Below, in pieces: positions 29,136 to 38,457 of a stretch of 64,000 bases of DNA (within the stretch, counting starts at the first letter, position 1; every line of letters starts with the position of its first letter). The notes under the pieces were generated by a model. It had not been told where the DNA came from, ran no database searches, and saw only the letters and a program-made list of their open reading frames with translations. Source of the DNA: Polynucleobacter sp. UK-Kesae-W10 (GTDB taxonomy: Bacteria > Pseudomonadota > Gammaproteobacteria > Burkholderiales > Burkholderiaceae); contig NZ_JACVQB010000001.1 of NCBI RefSeq assembly GCF_018881575.1, positions 978,986 to 1,042,985 of the forward strand, given 5' to 3'. Made by a program: the position numbers and the translations under genes.

Positions 29136-30023
29136 ATGAGCTGGATAGATAAATTACTCCCTCCCCAAATTCAACATACTGATCCTGCTAATCGCAAATC
29201 GGTACCAGAAGGATTGTGGGTTAAGTGCCCCAGTTGCGAAACTGTTCTCTACAGCACCGATATCGAAGCAAACCTCTCTGTTTGTCCTAAATGTAGTCAC
29301 CACATGCGCATCGGCGCACGTCAGCGATTAGATAATTTGCTAGATCCCAAAGGTCGCTTTGAAATTGGTGCTGATATCTATCCAACCGATCCACTTAAAT
29401 TCAAAGACTCCAAAAAATATCCAGATCGCATTAAAGAAGCCAACGATGCTTCTGGCGAGTCTGAAGCCCTCATTGTGATGGGCGGAAAAATCGAATCAAT
29501 TCCCGTGATTGCAGCCTGCTTTGAGTTTCAATACATGGGTGGTTCAATGGGCTCCGTAGTGGGTGAGCGTTTTGCCCGTGGTGTGCAAGCGGCTATTGAA
29601 AAGAAATGTGCTTTTATTTGTGTGACTGCTACTGGTGGCGCGCGTATGCAAGAGAGCTTGCTGTCTTTGTTTCAGATGGCAAAGACCAACTCTATGCTGA
29701 CCTTGTTAGCTAAGAAGGGCTTGCCCTATATCAGCGTTCTGACCGATCCCACTATGGGCGGTATCTCTGCTAGTTTTGCCTTTATGGGTGATGTCGTGAT
29801 GGCAGAGCCAAAGGCTTTGATTGGTTTTGCTGGCCCACGAGTGATTGAGCAAACTGTGCGCGAAAAATTGCCCGAAGGATTTCAGCGTTCTGAGTTCTTG
29901 ATGCAAAAGGGCGGTATCGACATGATTGTGGATCGCCGACAAATGCGTGGCGAGATTGCGCGTTTATTGGCATTGCTGCAAAAACTGCCTGAGCCTGCAA
30001 TCGCTGGCAGTGCAGCAGTTTAA
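29136..30023 (+). CDS. accD: acetyl-CoA carboxylase carboxyltransferase beta subunit
   Basis: A 295-residue AccD of fatty acid synthesis. The N-terminal zinc ribbon has Cys-x2-Cys pairs in [11 protein letters not shown] and [11 protein letters not shown] (about residues 28-55). The carboxyltransferase fold follows, with [21 protein letters not shown] near 166 and [16 protein letters not shown] near 203. It is 5 bases after trpA, and a TTG start for folC follows 3 bases after its stop. Confidence 0.96.
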   Translation: MSWIDKLLPPQIQHTDPANRKSVPEGLWVKCPSCETVLYSTDIEANLSVCPKCSHHMRIGARQRLDNLLDPKGRFEIGADIYPTDPLKFKDSKKYPDRIKEANDASGESEALIVMGGKIESIPVIAACFEFQYMGGSMGSVVGERFARGVQAAIEKKCAFICVTATGGARMQESLLSLFQMAKTNSMLTLLAKKGLPYISVLTDPTMGGISASFAFMGDVVMAEPKALIGFAGPRVIEQTVREKLPEGFQRSEFLMQKGGIDMIVDRRQMRGEIARLLALLQKLPEPAIAGSAAV

Positions 30024-30026
30024 GCG

Positions 30027-31352
30027 TTGAGCACCGCTCACCAAGCCCCCATTCTTTTTCCTAGCCTCGAGGCTTGGCTTAGCCACCTCGAAACTGCCCA
30101 TCCCGTTGGTATTGATATGGGGCTAGAGCGTATCAATCGTGTGAAAGCGGCATTAGATCTCCATTTTGATTGTCCCGTCATTACGGTTGCTGGCACGAAT
30201 GGCAAGGGATCGACCTGTGCCTATTTAGAGGCCATCCTGCTGGCCTCTGGTTATCGAGTAGGTTGTCATACCTCTCCACATCTTCTGACTTTTAATGAGC
30301 GTGCTCGTGTCAATGGCGAAGAGGTGAAAGATGCTCTCTTGTTAGAGCATTTTGCAGCAGTAGAAAAAGCACGAGTGAGTTTGGTGGATGCTCCTACGCT
30401 GACCTATTTTGAGTTCACCACTTTAGCAATCATGCATTTGTTTGCTAAAGCCAATTTGGATGTGGTGATCTTAGAAGTTGGTATGGGTGGCCGTTTAGAT
30501 GCTGTCAATATCATTGATGCAGACTGCGCGATTGTGACGAGCATCGATATTGATCATGCAGATTTTTTAGGTGGTACGCGTGAGGCAATCGGCTTAGAAA
30601 AAGCGGGTATCTTTCGCCCGGGGCAGATTGCAGTCTGTGGTGATCCTGTGCCCCCACAAACACTGATCGACTACGCAGAAAAACTCAATTGCGATCTTTG
30701 GCTGCAAGGTCGCGACTACAACTTCCAGGGTGATAAGCAACAGTGGGGCTGGGCAGGGCGTAATAAGCGTTTTAGTGGGCTCGGTTATCCAGCGCTGCGG
30801 GGTGCCAATCAGATTCTGAATGCTTCTGCGGTGATAGCAGCGCTCATGGCTCTGCATCAGCGCCTACCAGTGAGCGCGCAGGACATTCGTAATGGCTTTG
30901 CCTTGGTTGAGCTCCCAGGGCGTTTTCAGGTGCTCCCGGGGCAGCCCACCATCGTGCTGGATGTGGCTCACAACCCCCATGCTGCTGCTACCCTAGCCCA
31001 GGGCTTAGATAAGATGGGCTACCACCCCTATACCTATGCCATTTTTGGGGCAATGGCTGATAAGGATATTGAAGGGGTAATTAAGCCCCTCCTGAGCATC
31101 GTCGACTTTTGGTTCTGTACAGATTTGCCTACCCCTCGGGCAGCCTCTGCCAAGGCCTTGGCTCAGAAGCTAGAGGCGCTGGGCGTAAAGCCTAAAAATG
31201 GGGCTGACGGGGGCATTGATATCTTCGAAAATCCTGCTGCAGCGTATCAAAAAGCGCTATCTCAGGCTGGAGAGGGTGATAGAATTGTGACCTTCGGATC
31301 CTTCTATACCGTTGCAGGCGTAATGGCTTATCGAAACAACCAGGCGCATTGA
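30027..31352 (+). CDS. folC: bifunctional folylpolyglutamate/dihydrofolate synthase
   Basis: A 441-residue FolC that attaches glutamate to folates. The P-loop is TVAGTNGKGSTCAYLEAIL near residue 54, HTSPHLLTFNERARVNGE lies near 80, and LEVGMGGRLDAVNI near 148 carries the folate-site residues. The Mur-ligase C-terminal domain has LDVAHNPHAAATLAQ near 311. The start is TTG at 30027. Confidence 0.94.
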   Translation: MSTAHQAPILFPSLEAWLSHLETAHPVGIDMGLERINRVKAALDLHFDCPVITVAGTNGKGSTCAYLEAILLASGYRVGCHTSPHLLTFNERARVNGEEVKDALLLEHFAAVEKARVSLVDAPTLTYFEFTTLAIMHLFAKANLDVVILEVGMGGRLDAVNIIDADCAIVTSIDIDHADFLGGTREAIGLEKAGIFRPGQIAVCGDPVPPQTLIDYAEKLNCDLWLQGRDYNFQGDKQQWGWAGRNKRFSGLGYPALRGANQILNASAVIAALMALHQRLPVSAQDIRNGFALVELPGRFQVLPGQPTIVLDVAHNPHAAATLAQGLDKMGYHPYTYAIFGAMADKDIEGVIKPLLSIVDFWFCTDLPTPRAASAKALAQKLEALGVKPKNGADGGIDIFENPAAAYQKALSQAGEGDRIVTFGSFYTVAGVMAYRNNQAH

Positions 31353-31355
31353 TCC

Positions 31356-32159
31356 ATGATTCGTTTACCAAGCTTTTTTAAGCGAAAAACACAGGCTGAT
31401 GACCTTGAATTAGGTTCAGTAGGGGGTCGTCGTACCACCAAAAAACCCGCCCCACGAAGCTTTCAACGTGCCGCTGAGGCAGAAGAGTTAGCTCTCACCG
31501 AAGACCCGGAACAGCAAAGAGCGCGCCATCGCTTGATTGGCGCCGCAGTCTTGGTATTAATAGCGGTAATTGGCTTGCCCCGCATCTTAGATAGCAAGCC
31601 AAAATCCGCGCCAAATGATATTGCTGTGAACATTGTGACCAGTCTACCCATTCCAGGGGCTGAACCCAAACCCGAAATAAAGGCTGAGGAAAAGCCTAAA
31701 GCAGAAGCCCCAGTAGAAGCTCCAAAAGCTGTGCCTGCTCCTGAAGTGAAAGCAGAGACAAAGACAGAGTCCAAGCCGGAAACGAAGCCAGCAAGTCCTG
31801 CGCCTAGTAAGGCCTCAGGTTTAGGTTTGGCCGCAGGAGAAGAGGTTGTAGCGGCCTCTAGCGCAAAACCAGCAGCTGATGATGCTGCTAAGAGCGCCAG
31901 TGCCAATAATGCTGCTTCAAATAAGTACTACATTTTGCTGGGTGCTTACGCATCTGAAGACAATGTTAAAGGAGCAGTGACCAAGCTAAAAGGTCAAAAG
32001 ATTCCTTACTCTGTTTTAAATAAGACGGGTAATGATGGTGCCAAATTATCGGTAGTGCGCGCAGGCCCATTTGCCGACAAAGATGCTGCCCAAGCAGCTG
32101 AAAAGAAAATTAAAGCGATGAGTCTTCCCACAAAACTTGTCGTCATTGGTAAGCAGTAA
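31356..32159 (+). CDS. SPOR-domain cell division protein (DedD/FtsN-like)
   Basis: A 267-residue single-pass membrane protein. The N-terminal cytoplasmic part is basic, and one transmembrane helix (LIGAAVLVLIAVIGLPRIL, about residues 60-78) is followed by a long Lys/Glu/Pro/Ala-rich linker. The C-terminal SPOR domain (about 190-267) starts YYILLGAYASEDNVKGAV and should bind denuded septal peptidoglycan. It sits between folC and cvpA, as dedD does in many proteobacteria. Its stop overlaps the cvpA start (TAATG). Confidence 0.85.
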   Translation: MIRLPSFFKRKTQADDLELGSVGGRRTTKKPAPRSFQRAAEAEELALTEDPEQQRARHRLIGAAVLVLIAVIGLPRILDSKPKSAPNDIAVNIVTSLPIPGAEPKPEIKAEEKPKAEAPVEAPKAVPAPEVKAETKTESKPETKPASPAPSKASGLGLAAGEEVVAASSAKPAADDAAKSASANNAASNKYYILLGAYASEDNVKGAVTKLKGQKIPYSVLNKTGNDGAKLSVVRAGPFADKDAAQAAEKKIKAMSLPTKLVVIGKQ

Positions 32160-32725
32160 TGGAATATTTATCCACCTTAAAGCTAACATCGGTGGATTAC
32201 TTCACCCTAGTTGTGCTCTTGGTTTCTGCATTGGTGGGCATCTCACGCGGATTGTTTAAAGAAGTTCTTGCCCTAGTCTCATGGTTTGTGGCTGCGTGGG
32301 TTGCTTATCACTACAGCAACTATCTTGCGACCGAATGGCTTTCCACTTTCCATCTCGATGAGCTACTAACGCTTGGCCTTAGCTTCTTAATTCTATTTAT
32401 TCTGACGCTCATTATTTGCGGCTTGTTTGGTGGTGTGGTGCAGAAAATTATTTTGTCCGCAGGCTTGAGTTTGACCGATCGCTTTTTAGGATTGGTTTTT
32501 GGTTTAGCACGCGGCGGCTTGATTGTGGTGGTGCTGGCTACCTTGGCGGCTTTAACACCAATTCCACAGAGCATGGCATGGAAAAATGCGATTACCAGAC
32601 CAGCCATTGATATGGCTACTGGATTGATTAAAGGTTGGCTGCCAGCTGACTGGGCAAAGCAGTTGAGTGATGCAATGCCTAAAGTTACCCCTACCATTAC
32701 TCCTAAATTAACAATAGGAATCTAG
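32159..32725 (+). CDS. cvpA: CvpA family membrane protein
   Basis: A 188-residue protein with four predicted transmembrane helices, starting with SVDYFTLVVLLVSALVGISRGLFKE, the CvpA signature (about residues 12-36). The second signature DRFLGLVFGLARGGLIVVV is near 107. CvpA is needed for colicin V production in E. coli and affects envelope stress; its mechanism is unclear. The dedD-cvpA-purF order is conserved. Confidence 0.92.
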   Translation: MEYLSTLKLTSVDYFTLVVLLVSALVGISRGLFKEVLALVSWFVAAWVAYHYSNYLATEWLSTFHLDELLTLGLSFLILFILTLIICGLFGGVVQKIILSAGLSLTDRFLGLVFGLARGGLIVVVLATLAALTPIPQSMAWKNAITRPAIDMATGLIKGWLPADWAKQLSDAMPKVTPTITPKLTIGI

Positions 32726-32729
32726 AGAT

Positions 32730-34268
32730 ATGTGCGGCGTCGTCGGAACCGTTTCCCACTCCCCAGTAAATCAACTTCTCTATGATGCCTTGTTGCTCTT
32801 GCAACATCGCGGTCAGGATGCAGCCGGTATTGCTACGATGAACGGAAACTCGTTCACCATGCATAAAGCCAACGGTTTAGTGCGAGATGTATTTCGTACA
32901 CGCAATATGCGCAGCCTGGTTGGTAATGCAGGCATTGGCCAAGTGCGATATCCAACAGCAGGATCGGCTAGTAGCGAAGAAGAAGCGCAACCATTTTATG
33001 TAAGTGCACCTTACGGCATCATTTTGGCTCACAACGGAAACTTGACCAATGCGCCTAGCTTGCGTGTGGAGATGGCTTACCGTGATCGTCGCCATATCAA
33101 TACCAGCTCTGATACTGAAGTTTTATTAAACGTATTGGCTGATGAGTTACAAAAAGAAACCAATAGCGCTGCCCTAGATGAGGGTGCGATGTTTAATGCG
33201 GTCACTGGTGTCACGAGTCGCGTTAAAGGCTCTTATGCAGTAGTTTCTTTGATTGCAGGCTATGGTCTTTTGGCCTTCCGTGATCCATTCGGTATTCGTC
33301 CTTTATGTATCGGTCGTATTGATACCGCACAAGGTCCCGAGTGGATGGTCGCTTCCGAGTCCGTGGCGCTTGAAGGCCTTGGTTTTACTTTTGTACGTGA
33401 TGTCAATCCAGGCGAGGCCATTTACATTGATTTGGATGGTAACTTCTACGCCCGCCAATGTGTGCCCAATGCCGTATTAACACCCTGTATTTTTGAATAT
33501 GTCTACATGGCAAGACCAGACTCCACCATTGATGGAGTGACTGTGTATAACGTGCGTATGCGCATGGGTGACTACCTCGCTGAGAAGATTCGCAAAGAGA
33601 CCAATGTCGATGAGATTGATGTGGTCATGCCTATTCCGGATTCGAGCCGTCCTGCTGCAATGCAAGTTGCTAAAAATCTGGGCGTTGATTATCGCGAAGG
33701 CTTCTTTAAAAATCGTTACATTGGTCGCACCTTCATCATGCCTGGACAGGCTGTGCGCAAGAAGTCTGTGCGTCAGAAGCTCAATGCCATGCGCATTGAA
33801 TTTAAGGATAAGACAGTCTTGATCGTAGATGACTCGATTGTGCGTGGCACGACTTCGTTTGAGATTGTGCAAATGGCCCGTGAATCTGGTGCTAAGAAAG
33901 TCATCTTTGCATCTGCAGCGCCTCCAGTTCGTTTCCCGAATGTCTATGGTATCGATATGCCAACGCGTAGTGAGTTGGTGGCTTATGGTCGCACCGATGA
34001 AGAAATCAATAAGATGATTGGTGCAGATCAGTTGATCTATCAAAGCGTAGAAGATATGAAGCAGGCAGTCAGGGATATCAACCCCAATATTCAAAACTTT
34101 GAAGCCTCTTGCTTTGATGGTAATTACATCACCGGCGACATCAATGAATCCTATTTGGATGCTCTAGAGGCGCAACGCAATTCCTCGGCGGCCAAGGCGG
34201 ATCGTCAACGGGATTCCAGCGACTTTGCGCGCTCTCAGCTTCATCTGCACTTGGCTACTGAAGACTAA
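32730..34268 (+). CDS. purF: amidophosphoribosyltransferase
   Basis: A 512-residue PurF, first committed step of purine synthesis. The nucleophilic cysteine is residue 2 in MCGVVGTVSHSP, exposed after Met removal. The glutamine amidotransferase domain continues with LLLQHRGQDAAGIAT. The PRPP-binding motif is VLIVDDSIVRGTTS near residue 366. Length matches the E. coli-type enzyme. Confidence 0.97.
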   Translation: MCGVVGTVSHSPVNQLLYDALLLLQHRGQDAAGIATMNGNSFTMHKANGLVRDVFRTRNMRSLVGNAGIGQVRYPTAGSASSEEEAQPFYVSAPYGIILAHNGNLTNAPSLRVEMAYRDRRHINTSSDTEVLLNVLADELQKETNSAALDEGAMFNAVTGVTSRVKGSYAVVSLIAGYGLLAFRDPFGIRPLCIGRIDTAQGPEWMVASESVALEGLGFTFVRDVNPGEAIYIDLDGNFYARQCVPNAVLTPCIFEYVYMARPDSTIDGVTVYNVRMRMGDYLAEKIRKETNVDEIDVVMPIPDSSRPAAMQVAKNLGVDYREGFFKNRYIGRTFIMPGQAVRKKSVRQKLNAMRIEFKDKTVLIVDDSIVRGTTSFEIVQMARESGAKKVIFASAAPPVRFPNVYGIDMPTRSELVAYGRTDEEINKMIGADQLIYQSVEDMKQAVRDINPNIQNFEASCFDGNYITGDINESYLDALEAQRNSSAAKADRQRDSSDFARSQLHLHLATED

Positions 34269-34280
34269 AAAGCGACAACA

Positions 34281-34304
34281 AATTGCCTCCTAGGAGGCAA
34301 TTTG
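34281..34304. terminator. perfect 12-bp inverted repeat after purF
   Basis: AAATTGCCTCCT is followed immediately by its exact reverse complement, a 24-base perfect palindrome 12 bases after the purF stop and 24 bases before the metZ ATG. As RNA it would give a strong hairpin with a small loop, although only a short T run follows on the plus strand. It probably acts as a purF terminator. Its perfect dyad would also suit a protein operator for metZ. Confidence 0.55.
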
Positions 34305-34328
34305 GCAATTCAGTGTCAAAATAGCAGC

Positions 34329-35537
34329 ATGAAGAGCAAAACTATCCGCAAAAAACCTGATTTTTCAAAACTGGCGCTTGAGACCCTAGCGGTGCGCGCT
34401 GGCACTCGTCGTACTGCTGAATACCAAGAGCATTCCGAAGCCATGTTCCTAACTTCAAGTTTCTGCTTTGATAGTGCAGAGTTGGCTGCAGATGGCTTTG
34501 CTCATGCAGATCAAGGCTTTATCTATTCCCGCTTTACTAATCCTACAGTGAGTATGTTTCAAGATCGCTTAGCTGCATTAGAAGGTGGTGAAGCATGTAT
34601 TGCAACTGCGTCTGGCATGTCTGCGATTCTCACGATGGCAATGGCACATCTTCAAGCAGGTGATCATGTTGTGTGTTCACGCTCTGTATTTGGCGCAACG
34701 ATCCAGTTGTTTACAAATATTTTGGGCCGCTTTGGAATTACTACTACCTATGTCGATTTGGCTGATACCAAGTCTTGGCAGGCAGCTGTCCAGCCCAACA
34801 CCAAGCTGTTTTATTTGGAGACCCCATCCAATCCTTTAACCGAAATTGCAGATATCAAGGCTATCTCGAAGATTGCCAAAAAAGCGGGCGCCTTATTTGC
34901 AGTTGATAACTGCTTTTGTACTCCAGCCCTTCAAAAGCCGTTGGCTTTGGGTGCTGACGTAGTGATACATTCAGCAACGAAGTATTTGGATGGTCAAGGC
35001 AGGGTAGTCGGTGGCGCAATTGTTGGCAATAAAGATTTTGTAATGGGTAAGGTATTCCCATACGTTCGTACTGCCGGACCGACACTGTCTGCTTTTAATG
35101 CCTGGGTTTTCCTCAAAGGCCTTGAGACGCTAGAGCTACGCATGAAGCAACAGAGTCAGAATGCTTTAGCTCTTGCGCAGTGGCTAGAGAAGCAGCCTGG
35201 CGTTGAGCGTGTTTACCATCCCGGCCTGAAATCGCATCCTCAGCATGCATTGGCAATGCGCCAACAAAAAGAGGGTGGTGCGATTTTGTCTTTCGCATTA
35301 AAAGGTGGTAAGAAGGCTGCATTCAAGCTGATTAATCAAACCAAGCTGTGCTCCATTACTGCAAACTTGGGCGATACTCGCACAACGATTACGCATCCAG
35401 CTACAACTACCCATTGCCGCGTAACCCCAGAAGCTCGTAAAGCCGCAGGGATTACTGATGGATTGGTGCGTATTGCGGTTGGCTTGGAAAACATTAATGA
35501 CCTAAAGGGTGATCTCATTGGCGGACTCAAAAAATAA
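34329..35537 (+). CDS. metZ: O-succinylhomoserine sulfhydrylase
   Basis: A 402-residue Cys/Met-metabolism PLP enzyme that makes homocysteine directly from O-succinylhomoserine and sulfide. RFTNPTVSMFQDRLAALEGGEACIATASG-like sequence lies near residue 67. The PLP lysine is in VIHSATKYLDGQGRVVGG near 212, and SLGDTRT-like NLGDTRTTITHPATTTH is near 343. A TTG nine codons upstream extends the frame, but the ATG at 34329 matches the family. This sulfide-using step sits at the edge of the sulfur region. Confidence 0.92.
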   Translation: MKSKTIRKKPDFSKLALETLAVRAGTRRTAEYQEHSEAMFLTSSFCFDSAELAADGFAHADQGFIYSRFTNPTVSMFQDRLAALEGGEACIATASGMSAILTMAMAHLQAGDHVVCSRSVFGATIQLFTNILGRFGITTTYVDLADTKSWQAAVQPNTKLFYLETPSNPLTEIADIKAISKIAKKAGALFAVDNCFCTPALQKPLALGADVVIHSATKYLDGQGRVVGGAIVGNKDFVMGKVFPYVRTAGPTLSAFNAWVFLKGLETLELRMKQQSQNALALAQWLEKQPGVERVYHPGLKSHPQHALAMRQQKEGGAILSFALKGGKKAAFKLINQTKLCSITANLGDTRTTITHPATTTHCRVTPEARKAAGITDGLVRIAVGLENINDLKGDLIGGLKK

Positions 35538-36183
35538 CCAGGTGCACCTAGATAAATCTATGGGTTTTGCAGAAGCTACTCAATTCTGGAATGAGCGCTT
35601 CGATAAAGAAGAGTTCATTTTTGGTAAAGAGCCGAATGAGTATCTAGTGGAAAAGGCCCATCAGCATTTAAAACCCAATCAAAAAGTGCTTTGCATTGCT
35701 GATGGAGAAGGTCGTAATGGCGTTTGGCTTGCTAAGCAAGGCATGCGAGTAGTTGGATTTGATGCTTCTGATATTGCGCTTACCAAAGCAAGGCAGTTCG
35801 CTAAAGAAAATCAAGTAGAAGTCGAATACTCCTTCTCCGATACCGATAGCTTTGGGTGGCATGCAAATACTTACGATGCAGTCATCGGAATCTTTATTCA
35901 GTTTGCTGATTCAGCCATGCGCGCTAGAATCTTCCAGCAGGCATATAGAGCGACAAAACCTGGCGGTCTCATCATATTGCAAGGTTACACACCTAAGCAA
36001 TTGGAATACAAAACTGGTGGCCCATCCTTAATTGAACATCTCTATACAGAAGAACTTATTCGTGACCTAGCTAAAGAGTTCGAAATACTAGAGCTTGTCA
36101 GTTATGAAAAAGAATTATCTGAAGGCCCAAGACATACAGGTATGTCTGCTATCTTGGGTTTAGTCGCCCAAAAGCCTAATTAG
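35518..36183 (+). CDS. class I SAM-dependent methyltransferase
   Basis: A methyltransferase of about 221 residues with motif I VLCIADGEGRNGVWLAKQG, then VVGFDASDIALTKARQFA, as in TehB and thiopurine methyltransferase relatives. The sequence FWNERFDKEEFIFGKEPNEYL before it is typical of that group. The start is uncertain: GTG 35509, TTG 35518 (preceded by AAAGGGTG), GTG 35542 or ATG 35560 are all in frame, and the first ones overlap metZ. Substrate unknown. It converges with modC, and the two stop codons overlap by 8 bases. Confidence 0.8.
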   Translation: MADSKNNQVHLDKSMGFAEATQFWNERFDKEEFIFGKEPNEYLVEKAHQHLKPNQKVLCIADGEGRNGVWLAKQGMRVVGFDASDIALTKARQFAKENQVEVEYSFSDTDSFGWHANTYDAVIGIFIQFADSAMRARIFQQAYRATKPGGLIILQGYTPKQLEYKTGGPSLIEHLYTEELIRDLAKEFEILELVSYEKELSEGPRHTGMSAILGLVAQKPN

Positions 36184-37282
36184 TAAAGCGCCTTGGGTCG
36201 TTGATGGGGCGCAATGGCATGATGTGTATTTGGCTGGCGTCCATTTCTACGTAACTTCTACTGCCAAGCTCTAAAGATAGACGCTTTACCTCAGCAGCTG
36301 AGGCTTCCCAAATAATCGTATGAGATCCTTCGGTTGTTCGTAATTGAATCACGGCAATCTGGCCAAGAGCGCTTATCTGGTCAACCATTACCTCAATTGA
36401 TTGCGCCGTGGCCTGCGCATGAAGGCTTAGGCCTTCGGCAGGAATCACCCAGGCAACAGGAGTATTGGGAGGGATCTTGCCTTTATCGATGACATCAAAA
36501 ACCTGAGTACTACCATTCCAGCTCAATTTGCCAGCGCTAAAGACGCCCTCAAACATATTGTTAATGCCAACTAATTCGGCAACTCGCGAGTTTCTGGGTC
36601 TTTCAAATAACACTTGTGGTGCAGCCGTTTGTAGTCCAACACCCTGGTCAATGACAGTAATGCGATCGGCTAATAAATCCGCCTCCCTTAAATCATGTGT
36701 CACTAAAAGGATAGGAATGTTCAAATCTTTTCGAAGATTGGCTAGTGTCTTATAGAGGCTCTGACGAGTAGGCGCATCAATGGCAGAGAAGGGCTCATCC
36801 AGCAATAATATTTTTGGGGATCTTGCTAATGCCCTGGCAAGTGCAACCCGTTGCTGCTGACCGCCAGAGAGTTGATTGGGCATTCGGTTAGCTAGCTCAC
36901 CAATTCCCATACGATCAAGCCATTGCTGCGCTAATACTCTTCGTTCGGCAAGGCTGTTGATGCTGTTGTAAAGGGGAATGCATACATTTTCAATTGCATT
37001 GAGATGGGGAAAAAGGGCGTATTGCTGAAATAAGAATCCGCATGAACGCTGGGCTGGACTAAGTGCGGTAGTCGTTCCATTGATTTCATTTGCCTCAAAC
37101 CAAAGCTCACCATCACATTCAATTTTTCCTGAGGAAGCATTATTGAGTCCAGCAATTGTTCTTAATGCAGTTGTCTTGCCGCTTCCTGAGGGACCTACCA
37201 ATGCATGGAGTTCTCCAGGAATGCACTCAAGCTTGAGTTGCAAAGGGTTAGGTGTCGTCTGCGATAGTTTAATTTTGAGCAT
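36176..37282 (-). CDS. modC: molybdate ABC transporter ATP-binding protein
   Basis: A 368-residue ABC ATPase. Walker A is GPSGSGKTTALRTIAG near residue 30, the signature LSGGQQQRVALARALARS is near 132, and Walker B is KILLLDEPFSAID. A C-terminal Mop/TOBE-like molybdate-binding domain (about 290-355) distinguishes ModC from other importers. The ATG at 37282 overlaps the modB stop (TAATG), which makes it a better start than the one four codons earlier. It should energise molybdate uptake, which the SoxC enzyme at 50504 needs for its cofactor. Confidence 0.9.
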   Translation of the reverse strand: MLKIKLSQTTPNPLQLKLECIPGELHALVGPSGSGKTTALRTIAGLNNASSGKIECDGELWFEANEINGTTTALSPAQRSCGFLFQQYALFPHLNAIENVCIPLYNSINSLAERRVLAQQWLDRMGIGELANRMPNQLSGGQQQRVALARALARSPKILLLDEPFSAIDAPTRQSLYKTLANLRKDLNIPILLVTHDLREADLLADRITVIDQGVGLQTAAPQVLFERPRNSRVAELVGINNMFEGVFSAGKLSWNGSTQVFDVIDKGKIPPNTPVAWVIPAEGLSLHAQATAQSIEVMVDQISALGQIAVIQLRTTEGSHTIIWEASAAEVKRLSLELGSRSYVEMDASQIHIMPLRPINDPRRFTN

Positions 37283-37935
37283 TAGCTTCTCCACCCTTTA
37301 CCGCGAGAGGGATTGCGCCCAAAGAGGCCATACGAAATAGCAATTGCTATAAGCGAGGTACCCAACAGAATTAATGAGAGCGTACCAGCGCCTGCAGTAT
37401 CAAAGCTTTGCACCTTGTCATAAATTGCAATAGATACCGTTTTAGTTTCTCCAGGAATTGCGCCACCAACCATCAGAATGACACCGAATTCTCCGAGAGT
37501 ATGTGCAAACGTCAGTACCGCTGCACTAGTGATCCCTCGCCAAGCCAGGGGAAACTCAATCAAGCGAAAGACTTGCCAATTGGATAAACCGCTCACTTGA
37601 GCTGCTTCCCGAATCTCAGGGTTAATAGCTTCAAAGGCACGCTGGATTGGCTGAATGGCAAATGGCAAATTAACAATCAGAGAGGCAATCAGTATTCCGG
37701 TAAACGAAAACACCAAAGGGATGCCAAATATAGTTTTCCCACCTAGGCCGACAAGAAGGTAATAACCTAAAACGGTAGGAGGGAGGACTAAAGGAAGTGC
37801 TAGGGTAGCCTCAATAAAAGGCTTAATAACTCCGGCATTAAGTAAGTAGCGAGCAGCCAATATACCAAAGGGCAATAGCAGCACAAGGGTCCATATGGCA
37901 AGCTTTAGGGAGAGATAAATAGCATCTGAATCCAT
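37282..37935 (-). CDS. modB: molybdate ABC transporter permease
   Basis: A 217-residue inner-membrane permease with about five transmembrane helices and the EAA loop EIREAAQVSGLSNWQVFRLIEFPLA-type sequence near residue 122, which docks on ModC. Start chosen at the ATG at 37935 (the frame extends three codons to a TTG). modA, the periplasmic binding protein, is not found upstream or elsewhere in the window. Confidence 0.9.
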   Translation of the reverse strand: MDSDAIYLSLKLAIWTLVLLLPFGILAARYLLNAGVIKPFIEATLALPLVLPPTVLGYYLLVGLGGKTIFGIPLVFSFTGILIASLIVNLPFAIQPIQRAFEAINPEIREAAQVSGLSNWQVFRLIEFPLAWRGITSAAVLTFAHTLGEFGVILMVGGAIPGETKTVSIAIYDKVQSFDTAGAGTLSLILLGTSLIAIAISYGLFGRNPSRGKGWRS

Positions 37936-38018
37936 CACGTGCAATTGTATTGCCTTTGCTAAGGAGTGGAGAGATATTGCCCCAATGGAAGCCTTAAATA
38001 AGGTATAGAATCATTAAC

Positions 38019-38372
38019 ATGCGCTGCAACAGAAAATCCCTCGCCATTCTTCTTTGCTTATTTCTAATGTCATTTAAGGTGGCGGCCGCTAATATTTTCC
38101 TTGATGCTGCTATCGAGCGTGCTCAAATGCATCAAATGGCCCATATTAGCGACTTATCTGATGGCGGAAAATCAGCTATACATGGTAGCAATGGTGAGCG
38201 AGAGTCTCATACGCTTTTTTTAATGAGTCATGTCACTGCAAACGTTGGTGAAACTGGGGTGGTAATTGCTTTCGTTCCTCACCAGATTGCAACGTTCATT
38301 CCCTCAAAAAATATTCTGTATACACAGAATTTCCCGGATTCAGCCTTCAAGCCCCCCAAAATCACTGCCTAA
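38019..38372 (+). CDS. small secreted protein, unknown function
   Basis: A 117-residue protein with an N-terminal signal (RKSLAILLCLFLMSFKVAAA, cleavage near residue 24). The mature part is His-rich (MHQMAHISDL, SHTLFLMSHV) and ends PDSAFKPPKITA. A tail of the form FxPP is seen in small proteins encoded beside heavy-metal efflux operons, but no efflux genes are here, so that link is weak. I do not recognise a domain. The upstream 83 bases are the divergent region to modB. Confidence 0.55.
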   Translation: MRCNRKSLAILLCLFLMSFKVAAANIFLDAAIERAQMHQMAHISDLSDGGKSAIHGSNGERESHTLFLMSHVTANVGETGVVIAFVPHQIATFIPSKNILYTQNFPDSAFKPPKITA

Positions 38373-38385
38373 TTTTCTTAGGTGT

Positions 38386-38408
38386 GGATTCTTGTTTTCA
38401 CAGAATCC
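38386..38408 (+). terminator. hairpin in the gap before the Pal-like gene
   Basis: GGATTCT (38386-38392) and AGAATCC (38402-38408) form a perfect 7-bp stem with a 9-base loop, 14 bases behind the preceding stop codon. There is no T run after it, so it may be a weak terminator or part of an untranslated leader. Confidence 0.35.
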
Positions 38409-38419
38409 AGTGTCGATTT

Positions 38420-38436
38420 GACTAAATGATTTAGTC
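38420..38436. promoter_or_regulatory. 7-3-7 inverted repeat upstream of the Pal-like lipoprotein gene
   Basis: GACTAAA (38420-38426), spacer TGA, TTTAGTC (38430-38436) form a perfect dyad ending 21 bases before the ATG at 38458. It could be an operator or a hairpin that shields the ribosome site (AGGGAG) just downstream. No regulator is assigned. Confidence 0.4.
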
Positions 38437-38457
38437 TTAATAGGGAGTATTCTCGCG

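Noticed and set aside
33477..34094. Long open frame (205 codons) on the minus strand inside purF
   Set aside because: It lies wholly opposite the conserved purF coding region, has a His/Arg-rich composition typical of an antisense shadow, and matches no family.
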